64,000 nt of DNA, taken from contig CAYWLR010000002.1 of assembly GCA_964459465.1 (NCBI GenBank), positions 1 through 64,000 of the forward strand, written 5' to 3'. Made by a program: the position numbers and the translations under genes. This document shows, piece by piece, positions 47,165 to 57,700 of the stretch; within the stretch, counting starts at the first letter, position 1, and every line of letters starts with the position of its first letter. Below the pieces are notes generated by a model. That model did not search any database, was not told the origin of the DNA, and was given only the letters and a program-made list of their open reading frames with translations. This DNA comes from CALAMC01 sp964459465. GTDB lineage: Bacteria > Zixibacteria > MSB-5A5 > GN15 > PGXB01.

Positions 47165-49597
47165 TCATTTTCCCAAAAGATTTTTAAGGGCGTCGGAGAC
47201 CGATTCCTGCAAGTTGTCTTTGACACTATCGCTCCCGGACAAATTCAAGCCCACCCTTGGGCTGGAATAGGTTCCCCCCAGGGTCAGTGGCAATCTGATG
47301 CGGCCGGTCTGGCGGTCTTTTAATAGCCCCGCCACCGTTCCGAACTGGGTCATGGCCTGGGCCGTCATGTCATTCGAAAGCAGCAAAGTTCCCCTATAAT
47401 CAAGGCTGCCGTCGAAGCCAACCGATCCGGCGATATCCCAATCCCCGAAATTGGAGACAAACTTGGTGGCATCAAAATGGACTCGGCCATCGACGACGTG
47501 GAATGCCGAAGCGAAATCCCGAAGCTTCTCTTCGCCCAATTTTTTTAGTTTGACCTGATCGGCCAGCTTATCAAATAAATCGAACCCGACCAGCCGGGCT
47601 TCTTTAAAAAAAGCGTCGCCTGTCATAGTCAAGGAATTGAGAAACTGCATCGGCTCCAGTCCGGATGCCGTGAAATCACCCTTCATATCCAGTTTGCCAA
47701 AGAGATGACCGCCGAAACTGGTAAAGCGGGACAAGAAATCATTGGCTTCAATCTGTCGGGCGTCAAATTGCCCTGTATATAGAGGGTTATTCAAATTCGA
47801 TAAATCGACAGCGGCCCGGCCGGTTACTTGGCCGGTATAGACATTACCTTTGACATTGTCGGCATAAAGAATCCGCTCATTTATGGACATATCCGAGGTA
47901 ATGGCCGTAAACTCCACCCCGCTATATATCAGGGTATCGATTTGCCCGATCCCTTTCCCATCGATATTCGGAATGGGCAGAGGTGGTAATGAATCGATAG
48001 GCACTTGCGATAAGCCGGCTCCGACCCCGGGTGCCGCTTCCGGGAAAAGTCTGTCAACATCAAAACGGTTTGATTTAGCCGTAAAAGTCAGATATGGTTT
48101 ATTCGAATTACCCTCAAAACCGGGTATCAGATATGGAAACGGGTCGGCCAGTGTCCCGCTCAACGAAATATCCGATGAGGGGAATTTTGCCTGCAGGGCT
48201 TTAATGTCGATTTTATCGGGTGCAATGACCAGATCGGCACTGAAGTTTTCGATCGGTTCCGGAAGGGCATCGGCGGCATAACTGGCCCCTTCTACTTTGA
48301 CCGATCCTGCTATGGCCAGTTGGTCTTTGCGGTCAATCGGACCGACAATGTTCAATTCGAATGTGACGTTGCCGGATAACTTCGGCTTCGGCTCGGTGGA
48401 AATGAATTTCATCAGGCTGGAAAGGTCAACCGTACCCTTGAGGTTGGCCCTTATAGACGGATTATCAAAATTCTCGACCGTAATCAACCCGGTTACAGGA
48501 TTATTTTCAAAACTCCCTTTTTTGATTTCCAAGCCGACTTTATCGTTTGCGAAAGCGACCGCGCCGTCAGCGACGCTCAATGTCCCCGGTTCGCCCTTGC
48601 GGGCCAGTGTCAGGTCTTTAATCGTTGCCGTGCCTTCATAGCCGAAAGATTTTTCGGTCACGCTGTTATACTTCAGGGCGGCGTCGACCGATACGAAACC
48701 GGCGAAGTCGAATCCGGAAAACATGGTCTTTTTGTTTTCGGGAATAAAAGCCAAAAGATCGGTAAACGAAACCATCGCGGTTTTTATCTGGGCATTTACA
48801 AAAGACAGAGTCTTAAGATTGGGGATGCCGAGATTGACATTCAGTTTAATCTTGTTTATCAGGACTTCGGGCATCTTGACTACGGCCTGGCTGTTGTTGA
48901 GGTCGGCCGTAGCCTCATAATCAAGGGCCAGCCCAAAAACCGGCAGGGCCATATCTTCATAACGAACGGTGCAATTTTTAATTTTCAGGTCACCGGCGGA
49001 CTTATAAATCAGGTTTTTTGATGATGTCAGGCTGGATGATAAATTCAAGCCTTCGAGGTTCAATACAATGCTCGAAGAATCATCTCTGTAAATAATATGC
49101 CCGTCATTTATGGTTAAATTATCAAAGGTTATCATTGCTCCGGCGGCGCGTGTATCCTCCGGCAGCTTTTCTTTAATTTCCGGTGGAACCTGCTCCTCGG
49201 CGCCCGCGAAATCGTAATTGACGCTGCCGTCCTTGAGCTTAACCGCGATTATCACGGGACGATTCAAAACAACCCGATCAATCATAATCTGCTTTTTTAG
49301 AAGCGGCCAGAGGCGAACTTTGACATCGAGGTTATCCGCCGTCAGCAGATGCTTTTCTTTAAAGCCGGGGGCATTGGCGACTTTTAAATTTTCCAGTTTC
49401 AGGCCAATGCCGCCCGAAAACGAAACGGCGACACCGTCGATGGTTATTTCACGGTTCAGGCTGGCGGATAGCTTATCCAGTGCCAGGGCTTTAACTTTTT
49501 CTTTCGGAAAGAAAAAGTATATCCCGACGCCGGCCAGAATAACCACGACCAGAATAATTCCGGCCAGCCAGATCAGGTATTTAATGAATTTTTTCAT
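47165..49597 (-). CDS. AsmA-family protein
   Basis: 810 residues. An N-terminal membrane helix (about 4-31, YLIWLAGIILVVVILAGVG) is followed by the AsmA N-terminal domain (LDKLSASLNREITIDGVAVS) and a long periplasmic beta-rich part. The AsmA_2-type C-terminal region (about 590-800) contains the FGGHLFGKLDMKGDF motif. AsmA proteins belong with TamB and YhdP to a class of bridge-like proteins proposed to move phospholipids between the two membranes. It is separate from the tamB gene further right in this window. Confidence 0.9.
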   Translation of the reverse strand: MKKFIKYLIWLAGIILVVVILAGVGIYFFFPKEKVKALALDKLSASLNREITIDGVAVSFSGGIGLKLENLKVANAPGFKEKHLLTADNLDVKVRLWPLLKKQIMIDRVVLNRPVIIAVKLKDGSVNYDFAGAEEQVPPEIKEKLPEDTRAAGAMITFDNLTINDGHIIYRDDSSSIVLNLEGLNLSSSLTSSKNLIYKSAGDLKIKNCTVRYEDMALPVFGLALDYEATADLNNSQAVVKMPEVLINKIKLNVNLGIPNLKTLSFVNAQIKTAMVSFTDLLAFIPENKKTMFSGFDFAGFVSVDAALKYNSVTEKSFGYEGTATIKDLTLARKGEPGTLSVADGAVAFANDKVGLEIKKGSFENNPVTGLITVENFDNPSIRANLKGTVDLSSLMKFISTEPKPKLSGNVTFELNIVGPIDRKDQLAIAGSVKVEGASYAADALPEPIENFSADLVIAPDKIDIKALQAKFPSSDISLSGTLADPFPYLIPGFEGNSNKPYLTFTAKSNRFDVDRLFPEAAPGVGAGLSQVPIDSLPPLPIPNIDGKGIGQIDTLIYSGVEFTAITSDMSINERILYADNVKGNVYTGQVTGRAAVDLSNLNNPLYTGQFDARQIEANDFLSRFTSFGGHLFGKLDMKGDFTASGLEPMQFLNSLTMTGDAFFKEARLVGFDLFDKLADQVKLKKLGEEKLRDFASAFHVVDGRVHFDATKFVSNFGDWDIAGSVGFDGSLDYRGTLLLSNDMTAQAMTQFGTVAGLLKDRQTGRIRLPLTLGGTYSSPRVGLNLSGSDSVKDNLQESVSDALKNLLGK

Positions 49598-49618
49598 AGT
49601 GTATAATTTCCTGTGTTA

Positions 49619-50299
49619 TCAGGCCTCGACCGATTGCCCGGGATGGATAATAACGACTTCCGTCGGCGAGCCTTTGAGTTTTTCCGCAAATTCTTCCGGT
49701 TCAACGTCGATCACCGGCCATGTTTTATAATGAAAGGGGACGACTTTTTTCGGTTTTAAAAATTCCACGGCTTTCACGGCGTCATCGATACCCATAGTAA
49801 AATTATCGCCGACCGGCAAAAAGGCCAGGTCAATATGATTCAACTCACCGATCAACTTCATGTCATAGAATAACCCGGTATCTCCTGAATGATACATGGT
49901 CTTGCCGCCCATAGTCACCAGAAACCCGCAGGGATTGCCGGTATACTGCAGACCGTCGCCGGCCGCTGAACCGTGGTGCGCGATAGTTAACTTGACACGA
50001 CCGAACGGGAACTCATGGGCTCCCCCGATGTGCATATTATGCGCTTTGGCCCCCTGTCGGGAGACATACACGGCCAGTTCGTTGGGCGCGATTATCGTGG
50101 CTTTATTCTTTTTCGCAATGGGCACGGCGTCGCCAAGATGGTCGCCGTGACCGTGGGTCACCAGAATAAAATCTACTTTTATATCATCGACCCGGATCGT
50201 CGCCCGCGGATTGCCGGTAATGAACGGATCTATAATAATATTATATTTGCCGTCGGTGGCCATGACACAGCTATGCCCCACAAACGTGGCTTTAAGCAT
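49619..50299 (-). CDS. UPF0173 metal-dependent hydrolase (metallo-beta-lactamase fold)
   Basis: 226 residues, normal for the UPF0173 family. The metal motif HGHGDH is at residues 49-54, with further His and Asp ligands in YHSGDTGLFYDM and PFHYKTWPVID. The substrate is unknown; members resemble UlaG. The ATG follows within 53 bases of mnmA (stop at 50353), in the same direction, so mnmA and this gene may be co-transcribed. Confidence 0.92.
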   Translation of the reverse strand: MLKATFVGHSCVMATDGKYNIIIDPFITGNPRATIRVDDIKVDFILVTHGHGDHLGDAVPIAKKNKATIIAPNELAVYVSRQGAKAHNMHIGGAHEFPFGRVKLTIAHHGSAAGDGLQYTGNPCGFLVTMGGKTMYHSGDTGLFYDMKLIGELNHIDLAFLPVGDNFTMGIDDAVKAVEFLKPKKVVPFHYKTWPVIDVEPEEFAEKLKGSPTEVVIIHPGQSVEA

Positions 50300-50352
50300 T
50301 GAAAATTCTCCCGATAGTCATGGTACCGATTATACAATCAATGGGGCGGTAA

Positions 50353-51465
50353 TCAACTAATTTTTTCGAGCGAAATAAAACCGCCGCCGATGACAATATC
50401 GCTGTCATAAAAAACGGCCGACTGGCCCGGCGTAATGGCCCGTGCCGGGTGGTGGAAAATAATTCTGGCGGTGGTATCGTCAAGCGGTTCGACCCGGGCG
50501 GGTGCTGGTGTATGAAGATAGCGAATCTTAATATCGGCTTCAAACGGGATAGTCGGATTTTCCCGGGCCACCCAGTTGATATCGGTCACAAAGAATTCAC
50601 GACGCAAAAGGTCTGCACCGTCGCCAACAATAACATCGTTGGTTTGCGGATCAAGACGCGTAACATATAGCGGCTTTGGATTGGATATCCCCAGCCCCTT
50701 TCTTTGACCGATAGTATAGAACACGATGCCATCATGCGTATTTAGAATGTTTCCATTGGAGTCGATTATATTGCCATTTATAAAAGACCGCCCCCTCGCG
50801 GCTTCCCATTCTTTCAGAAAACGGTGATAGTCGTCGTCGGCGATAAAACAGATTTCGCGCGATTCGGCTTTACGGGCATTTTTCAGGCCATGCCTGACGG
50901 CTAATTCCCTGATTTCGGATTTTGTATATTCGCCAAGGGGGAAAAGCGTATGGGCCAGCGCTTCCTGGGATAAACCCCACAGGGCGTATGACTGGTCACG
51001 AGTATCATCCACGCCCTTTTTGATTAAGAACCTTTTTATTTTATTGTCATATTCCGCCCGGGCATAATGGCCGGTGGCGATGTAATCACAACCGATTTCG
51101 CGGGCCTTCTTGAGAAAATTAGACCATTTCAAATGCGTATTACACAGGACGCACGGGTTGGGGGTACGACCCTTTTTGTATTCAGAAACGAAATTTTCTA
51201 TTACCGTTTTTTTGAATTGCTCCGCGAAATTCAAAACGTAAAATGGCACCCCCAGCGAATTGCACACCTGATGCAGATCGTTGATATCCTCCAGCGAACA
51301 GCAACGACCGTCACGATGCCGGTCGGCCCCGACTTCGGAATAATCCCACAGCTTCATATGGGCCGCGGCGACGTCATGACCGGCGTCGAGCAGAAGCTTC
51401 ATGGCCATAGTGGAATCGATCCCGCCGGAGACTGCCACCAGTATTTTCTTTTTGGCGATCATCAT
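50353..51465 (-). CDS. mnmA: tRNA-specific 2-thiouridylase MnmA
   Basis: 370 residues. Thiolates U34 of tRNA-Lys, -Glu and -Gln using sulfur relayed from a cysteine desulfurase. The PP-loop is AVSGGIDST (11-19). The catalytic cysteines are in NPCVLCN (near 104) and ESREICF (near 200). A central domain and a C-terminal beta-barrel are complete. The start codon is fixed by the conserved KKKILVAVSGG, yet there is no Shine-Dalgarno sequence: the seven T of an upstream terminator run directly into the ATG. The desulfurase gene ends 47 bases upstream. Confidence 0.96.
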   Translation of the reverse strand: MMIAKKKILVAVSGGIDSTMAMKLLLDAGHDVAAAHMKLWDYSEVGADRHRDGRCCSLEDINDLHQVCNSLGVPFYVLNFAEQFKKTVIENFVSEYKKGRTPNPCVLCNTHLKWSNFLKKAREIGCDYIATGHYARAEYDNKIKRFLIKKGVDDTRDQSYALWGLSQEALAHTLFPLGEYTKSEIRELAVRHGLKNARKAESREICFIADDDYHRFLKEWEAARGRSFINGNIIDSNGNILNTHDGIVFYTIGQRKGLGISNPKPLYVTRLDPQTNDVIVGDGADLLRREFFVTDINWVARENPTIPFEADIKIRYLHTPAPARVEPLDDTTARIIFHHPARAITPGQSAVFYDSDIVIGGGFISLEKIS

Positions 51466-51505
51466 AAAAAAAGGGTCGGAAAAACCGACCCCGCGATTTT
51501 TCCGA
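51466..51505 (-). terminator. Terminator with competing antiterminator between iscS and mnmA
   Basis: On the - strand, GGGTCGG (51491-51485), loop TTTTT and CCGACCC (51479-51473) form an intrinsic terminator followed by seven T (51472-51466) that touch the mnmA ATG. A second, mutually exclusive 9-bp pairing, TCGGAAAAA (51505-51497) with TTTTTCCGA (51484-51476), would open the terminator stem. The arrangement matches an attenuator. Whether it controls mnmA is inference. Confidence 0.7.
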
Positions 51506-51512
51506 AAAAAGT

Positions 51513-52685
51513 TTACTTTCTGGATTTTTCATACAGCGGCGACATGGCCCGCAGACGTTCGACTATCTCCGGAAGGGCGTCAATCGTATATTCTAAATCT
51601 CCCCTCGTCGTGAATCGTCCCAATGAAAACCGTATAGAACCCTGCGCCAGCTCCACCGGTACCGCCATAGCCGTCAAAACGTGCGAGGCTGCAAGAGACC
51701 CCGATGTACAGGCCGACCCCGATGCCACCCCGATACCTTTCATGTCGAGTGACAGTATGATCGATTCACCCTCGATATATTCGAACGACAGATTCACCGT
51801 CGAGGGTACCCGTCTTTCATCGCGCGGGCCATTGAGATAGACATTGGGTACGCGGGCCAAAACACCGTCGATGAAGAAATCGGCCAGTGCGGTCAGACGG
51901 TCATGCTCGCTTTGCCGCAGGCTTTCGGCCAGTTCCAGAGCCGCGGCCAGGCCAACAATCCCTGGGATATTTTCGGTGCCGGGACGCCGCCCCTTCTCAT
52001 GATGGCCGCCGTGAGCCAGGGGCGTTACTTTTATTCCTTTGCGGATATAAATTACGCCGACCCCTTTGGGGCCATAAAACTTGTGGGCCGATAGCGCCAG
52101 CAAATCGACACCCAGATCGACGACATTAACCTTGATTTTGCCCACCGCCTGGACGGCATCGGTGTGAAAGAGAGCCCCTTTTTCATGGGCAATGGCCGAT
52201 AATGCTTTTATATCCTGAATCGTGCCAACTTCGTTATTGGCCATCATGATTGATACGATAGAGGTTTTGTCCGTAACCTTGGTGCGAAGCTCTTCGGGCG
52301 AGATGAAACCCTCATGGTCGGTTCCCAGAAAATCGGCCCGGTACCCCTCCTTAACCAGAAATTTCACTGTTTCCAGGACGGCATGATGTTCGATAGCCGA
52401 AGTTATGATATGATCGCGCTTTTTGCGCAAATAATGAGCGGCGCCCTTGACAGCGATATTGTCCGATTCGGTTCCCCCGGATGTAAAATAAATCTCCGAC
52501 GGTTCGGCGCCCAGTATGGCGGCCACTTTTTCGCGAGACTGCTCCAACGCCGTTTTAGCTTCCCGACCAAAATGATGCACCGAACTGGCGTTGCCGTATT
52601 TATTTTTTAAAAAGGGAAGCATCGCCTCCAAAACACGTTCATCAAGAGGAGTCGTGGCGTTGTAATCAAGATATATCTGTTTCAT
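51513..52685 (-). CDS. iscS: Cysteine desulfurase (NifS/IscS family)
   Basis: 390 residues. PLP enzyme that releases sulfur from cysteine for Fe-S clusters and tRNA thiolation. The opening IYLDYNATTPLDERVLEAML is diagnostic. The PLP Lys is in SAHKFYGPKG near 203, and the catalytic Cys is in SGSACTSGSLAASHVL near 327. The active-site loop is of the group I (NifS/IscS) kind. No iscU or scaffold gene follows; mnmA follows instead, after a terminator-like element, so its main role here is likely sulfur supply to mnmA. Confidence 0.95.
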   Translation of the reverse strand: MKQIYLDYNATTPLDERVLEAMLPFLKNKYGNASSVHHFGREAKTALEQSREKVAAILGAEPSEIYFTSGGTESDNIAVKGAAHYLRKKRDHIITSAIEHHAVLETVKFLVKEGYRADFLGTDHEGFISPEELRTKVTDKTSIVSIMMANNEVGTIQDIKALSAIAHEKGALFHTDAVQAVGKIKVNVVDLGVDLLALSAHKFYGPKGVGVIYIRKGIKVTPLAHGGHHEKGRRPGTENIPGIVGLAAALELAESLRQSEHDRLTALADFFIDGVLARVPNVYLNGPRDERRVPSTVNLSFEYIEGESIILSLDMKGIGVASGSACTSGSLAASHVLTAMAVPVELAQGSIRFSLGRFTTRGDLEYTIDALPEIVERLRAMSPLYEKSRK

Positions 52686-52791
52686 GACGTTTTATCCTTT
52701 TAAACATTTTACGAAATAACGTGTCCTAAATTAGTCAATTATTCTATTTTGTCAATACCCATAAACGATCGGAGATGTTCCCCGGATGAAA

Positions 52792-54735
52792 TTAAAAGGC
52801 ATACAGGATGGTGAAATGAAATCGATAGCCGGCTTCGTATAAATCGGTGGGAATCCGTCGGGCGTAATCAAGACGGATAGGCCCGGCCGGAGAAATGAAC
52901 TGAATCCCGGCGCCATAGGCCAGGGCCAGGGCTTCGAATTTGATTTCATCGAAATCCCTGAAGCCGTTGCCGGCGTCACCGAACAGGGAGCCCCAGAGCT
53001 TGCCGATAAGCTGGAACCGGAATTCCTGATTGATAATTATGACGGTTCGGGCACCTTCGGGTGCAGGATTTGTCTCCGCGGTTTGAGGACCGAGGCTATT
53101 TTCTCTGAAGCCGCGGATAGAATTGGCACCACCCAGATAATAACGGACATCTACCGGCACCTCGCGGGAATCGCCGAATTGCCGGGCGGTTCCTAATTTC
53201 AGGCGGGTGGCCGATATCCAGCCCGGCCAGAATCGCTGATAACGCGACCAGGCGGCATCGGTTTTCCAATAGGAATCATCCCCGCCCAGAAATCCCCCGG
53301 CACATTCGATACTGAAATTGGTCATCGAGCCCCGGGTTGGGATATAAAGATTATCACGGCTGTCGCGATTGACCAGTAAATACAGCCGCCGTCGATTGGA
53401 CAGGTTTTTTTCCTGTTTAAGGTTAGCCTGCTCTTCCTCTGTAAGTCCGGAAATTCTGACCGATTCATATTCGAGCCCCGCCAGACTGTTGACGGAATGC
53501 CCGAATTCGCGATTGGTGGTCAGGGAAACCGACCAGGTGCGAATTTTGTAATTCTGGACCCGGTCTCTGACCGGAGGTGAAATCTGGCCGGTAAAAGTCA
53601 ATGGCATCCTGATGCCCAGAAACCAGGGTTCCTTGAAACGCAACCGATAGCTGTGTTCGAGAAAGCGCCATTCGGTGAATATGACGGATGAGGTTTGGGC
53701 CGATAATTCCAGCTGGCGCGAATTAAGGACGTTCCGTTTGCCCCATGCAATCGAGAATGTCCAGGTAAGGTCTTTAATCGAATCCTGCGAGGCACCGGTT
53801 TTAACGGATACATATTGAGGATTCTTTTCCCGCAATGATAAAATAAAATCGGGATTAAAGCGGTTCAATCCCCGGGTCGTATCGCTGGCGGTACTATGCA
53901 GCTGCAGGGTCGTATAATTGCCGGTTCGATAAAGCCGCCGTTGCGATTCCATAATATCTTTGCGGCGATAAACATCACCGGGCCTAAAAGTTAACTCCCT
54001 TTCGGCCACCGCTTCCGGGTATTTTCTGGCGCCGGCGATATGAATCTGTCCAAAATGAACCAGTGAATCGGAATCAATACGAAATTGTACCCGCGCCCCA
54101 TTATGTTCGGAGCTGGTATCGATAGAATATTCAGCCGTGGCATAAGGATACCCATTGTTGGCCAGTTCGGTTTTAATGTCATATGTGGCCTGTTTCAAAG
54201 CAAACGGGTCGACTGGGTTTCCCTGCTTGAATTTACCGGCAGTATACGCCAGCATGCTCTCGAATTGCGGGTCAAACCGACCGGTTATAATTATGGAATC
54301 ATACACAAACCGCCGCCCTTCATAGATAAATATGCTGACCAGGGCACTGGAATCGGGCAGAATGGGTTCAAAAGTTTCCACTACGCGCACTGCAAGAAAG
54401 CCGGACGATAAGTATCTATATTTGACTTCTGCCGTGTCTTTAAGCGGGGTTTCGCGTTGAATTCGGAATCGCCGGTCGGACTTAAGTTTATTTAACTTGG
54501 CAAAAAGGCCGCCGGGAGTTCTGGAATATAAGAAGGATTTGATTTGCGACTGCGAAAAATGACCGCCCTTTTGCGAACCTTCGGCAGGATATACTTCAAT
54601 TTGGATTTTCTTTATTGTGGGCTTTTTGGAAAGCCATCTTTGATAATCCGGATTTAACACGACTTGCGCCATGCCCTTGCCCCCCAATAGAATAACGAGT
54701 ATTGTTAAAGCAATAATTTTAATATTTCGGGTCAA
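52792..54735 (-). CDS. tamA: Omp85-family outer-membrane assembly protein (TamA-like)
   Basis: 647 residues. A signal peptide of about 23 residues (ending KGMAQ) leads to about three POTRA-like modules (residues about 35-300; IFIYEGRRFVYDSIIITGR and IHIAGARKYPEAVAERELTF), then a 16-strand-type barrel with the YYLGGANSIRGFRENSLGP loop (the conserved RGF motif) and the end GIQFISPAGPIRLDYA. The last residue is Phe. It starts one base after the tamB stop, as in Tam operons. It should insert or translocate proteins or lipids at the outer membrane with TamB. Confidence 0.9.
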   Translation of the reverse strand: MTRNIKIIALTILVILLGGKGMAQVVLNPDYQRWLSKKPTIKKIQIEVYPAEGSQKGGHFSQSQIKSFLYSRTPGGLFAKLNKLKSDRRFRIQRETPLKDTAEVKYRYLSSGFLAVRVVETFEPILPDSSALVSIFIYEGRRFVYDSIIITGRFDPQFESMLAYTAGKFKQGNPVDPFALKQATYDIKTELANNGYPYATAEYSIDTSSEHNGARVQFRIDSDSLVHFGQIHIAGARKYPEAVAERELTFRPGDVYRRKDIMESQRRLYRTGNYTTLQLHSTASDTTRGLNRFNPDFILSLREKNPQYVSVKTGASQDSIKDLTWTFSIAWGKRNVLNSRQLELSAQTSSVIFTEWRFLEHSYRLRFKEPWFLGIRMPLTFTGQISPPVRDRVQNYKIRTWSVSLTTNREFGHSVNSLAGLEYESVRISGLTEEEQANLKQEKNLSNRRRLYLLVNRDSRDNLYIPTRGSMTNFSIECAGGFLGGDDSYWKTDAAWSRYQRFWPGWISATRLKLGTARQFGDSREVPVDVRYYLGGANSIRGFRENSLGPQTAETNPAPEGARTVIIINQEFRFQLIGKLWGSLFGDAGNGFRDFDEIKFEALALAYGAGIQFISPAGPIRLDYARRIPTDLYEAGYRFHFTILYAF

Positions 54736-54736
54736 A

Positions 54737-57700
54737 TCAATAATCCCAATAAAAATTCAAAAGCAGATGATAAAGCTCTTTGTCATCCTTGCGGCCTTCG
54801 ACTAAAAGAAAGCGCTTGAGCCGATATTCAAACCCTATTTCCTGGCCCTCGGTGCTGGATATGGTTGAACGGCCGTAAACGTATAGATTGGGATGCACCG
54901 AAAACCCCAGGCCCACTTTTGTGCCCAAAGGTTCGAATTTATCGCCATAAACCGGGTCGATTTCAAATGTCTCAACTCCGATATTGCTTAACGTTCTGGT
55001 ACCTATTTGTGAAGCCTGCAAACCCAGAAACCCGGAGGCAAAAGTGCCCAGCCGGTCACCTATGACGTTTTCGCTGGAGCCATAACCATTGGTCCCGGCA
55101 TAATAATTGGTAAAAATTAATGATAATATTTCTTCCCGAGTGAATTGAGACTCATCGCAGGGGTTGATTTCCGGATTATCCATAGTCTCGGTGATATGAA
55201 TGCATAAATCATAAGAGCGTGTCTGCGGCTGACCGAATTGATCGGTCTCTTCGGAAATCCCCCTGACCTTGGTCGTCGCGAATATATCCAGTTTTGGATT
55301 GGGATATTCAACGTCATCATAAGTAATAGTACCGCCGGGCTCGATACGGAAAGTGCGATCGGCAAGATATCCCTTGCCTCTAAGTATTTCGAGCTGTCCG
55401 ATATAGCGATAGTTATTATTGGTTCGAAGGAAATTCAATGTTCCGGCAAGTTCAGCATCGATTTCATCATTTTTAACCCAGGCGTTGGACGGAAAATCCA
55501 CATTCAGGTTCAAATTCCAAGTGTTTTCCTCGCCCAGAGTGGTTAAAAGAAGCCAGCCTTCATTTTCTTCGGCAAAGTTTTCGAGATAATGGGCGCTTAG
55601 AATTTCGACGTCACCATAAACGGTCGGAGGCGTTTCTCCGCGAATCGACAAGGTGGCATTGGCCACCGCCGATATGTCTCCCAATTCATATTTTACGGGG
55701 AATTGTTCAAGAATTACTTGAATATCGTAATCCAGCTTCTCGAGCGATTTAATAATGACCTTGCCCTCGGCTCGGGTTCGGCCAAGCGTGCGGTTGCCAT
55801 CACGACAGGTGGCCGAAGCCGATTTTATATTAATCGCTTTGTTTTCCATCTCCAGGTCAAGATTGAAGTCTTCGAGCGGCAGTATCAGATCATAAGGTTT
55901 TATTCGGCCGTTTTTTATCGCTGCCCGGCCATCAATATTGGGCGTCAGGGGGTTGCCGGTGAGTCGGAAAGAAACGTCCAGCTGTCCGTCCATGTCCTCT
56001 ATTTCCGGCATATACATCAATATCAAATCGAAGGTCGTATCCCGGCCGATGATGTCAATCGATTGCTCCGCGTCCGGAAAGCGGTTTTCAACCGATTCCA
56101 GCGCCAGATTGATGGGGAAATGTCCGCCTGCCCGAAAATAACCGCCGCGGGTTTTCAGATACAACGAATCCATGGCGACTTGTCGGTCGGCATAATTGAA
56201 CGCCGTATAAAGGTCGACATAGAGTTTTTTGCCGCTGACCGGATGTTTATAAGCCAGCGAATCGATAAAGGCATCGCAGGCGATTATCGGTGAACCCAGA
56301 TTGCCATGCACGGTAATTTTGCCGGACATGATTCCTGATATTTCCAATTCCTCGGCCAAAAGCTTCACCCAAGTGGCGATTTCGGCCGTTTGGACGTCAA
56401 TATCAAAGTTCAGGGTTTCGTCGTAGTTGTATCGACCCGTGGTGTTCAACAGACCGCCCGAAGGGTTCAAAACACATTGCGTGATATCATATCCCGACGA
56501 ATCAATATCTATTAAAACCGGTTCGACACTTACTACCGGTTGTTCGAAAAGGGTTACGATAATCGTGTCGATGTTCAAGTGCATCGGTTCTGTCATGTAC
56601 TCGAGATTGGCGATTGCGCCGGCATTTCCAAAAGAATTATCCATGTAAAAACGATAGATATTCACAAATTGCGAGTCGATGTCCATGTCGAGTTCCGCGC
56701 AATTGAAGGGCAGTTGATAAGCCTGGCCTTCATACAGACGGATGTAGGCTTGTCCCGTTCTCTGGCCCATAAACCTTTCGACATTACACTCGAGCCGGGC
56801 CGAATCCGAGAAAACGTCGTACATCCACAAAGAGTCGGAAATAAGGTATGCCGTCAGATCCGGGTCAATCGTGCGCCCATTTACGACATATTGCGCCTCT
56901 CCCCTTCCGCCCAGCGTTTCGATAAAGGTCAAACCATTAAATCGCGCCAAATCATTGAAAACGGCTTTGCCGTGAATATATAGATCATTTTCATAGTCTA
57001 TTCGTCCGGAAAACACAAATGTATTGTCATAGTATGTTAGCATGAAGTTATCGCCAAAAATCAAACTATCGGTCGTAATAACTATATGGCCATTTGCCGC
57101 ATGGGGAGCGATTATATCGAATTCTGACGGACCCAAATCGATATCAACGTCGATAATCATGTCCTTGCTTTTCAGACCGTGTCCGTTTAAATCGAGCGAT
57201 CCCGACAAATCGGATACAAATGATCCGGAGACCAGGTGTTCCAGATTGAAGCCGTCAATTTTCCCGCGCATTCCAAAGGTTTCCGGCTTAACCCCGAGGT
57301 TCATGTAGCCGGCGGCGTTGACGTCGCAGCCACCAAGAATAACTCCGCTCAATGTATCAAAGGCAAGATAATTATCCTTCATCGTGAAGCGGGCCAAAAG
57401 AGAATCAAAGGAACGATTCATAAAATCCCCACCGATTTGAACGTCGCCCTTTAACACCCCGGAATCGTAATCTAGATTCCCGTGCACAGACACGTTACCG
57501 ACGAGGTTGGGTCCCAGAAGGCTGGCCAATTCGGCCACGTTTAGATTTTGCGCCGCCAACATTATCTGCATGTTGATACTGTCACCGAAAACGATATGGC
57601 CATCCATGATCAGATCCGATGAATCAGTGATAATAAACAGGCTTTGAAAAAGCACATCGCTTTTATTGAGAGCAATCTTTCCCCCGGCCGCTTTCACGCT

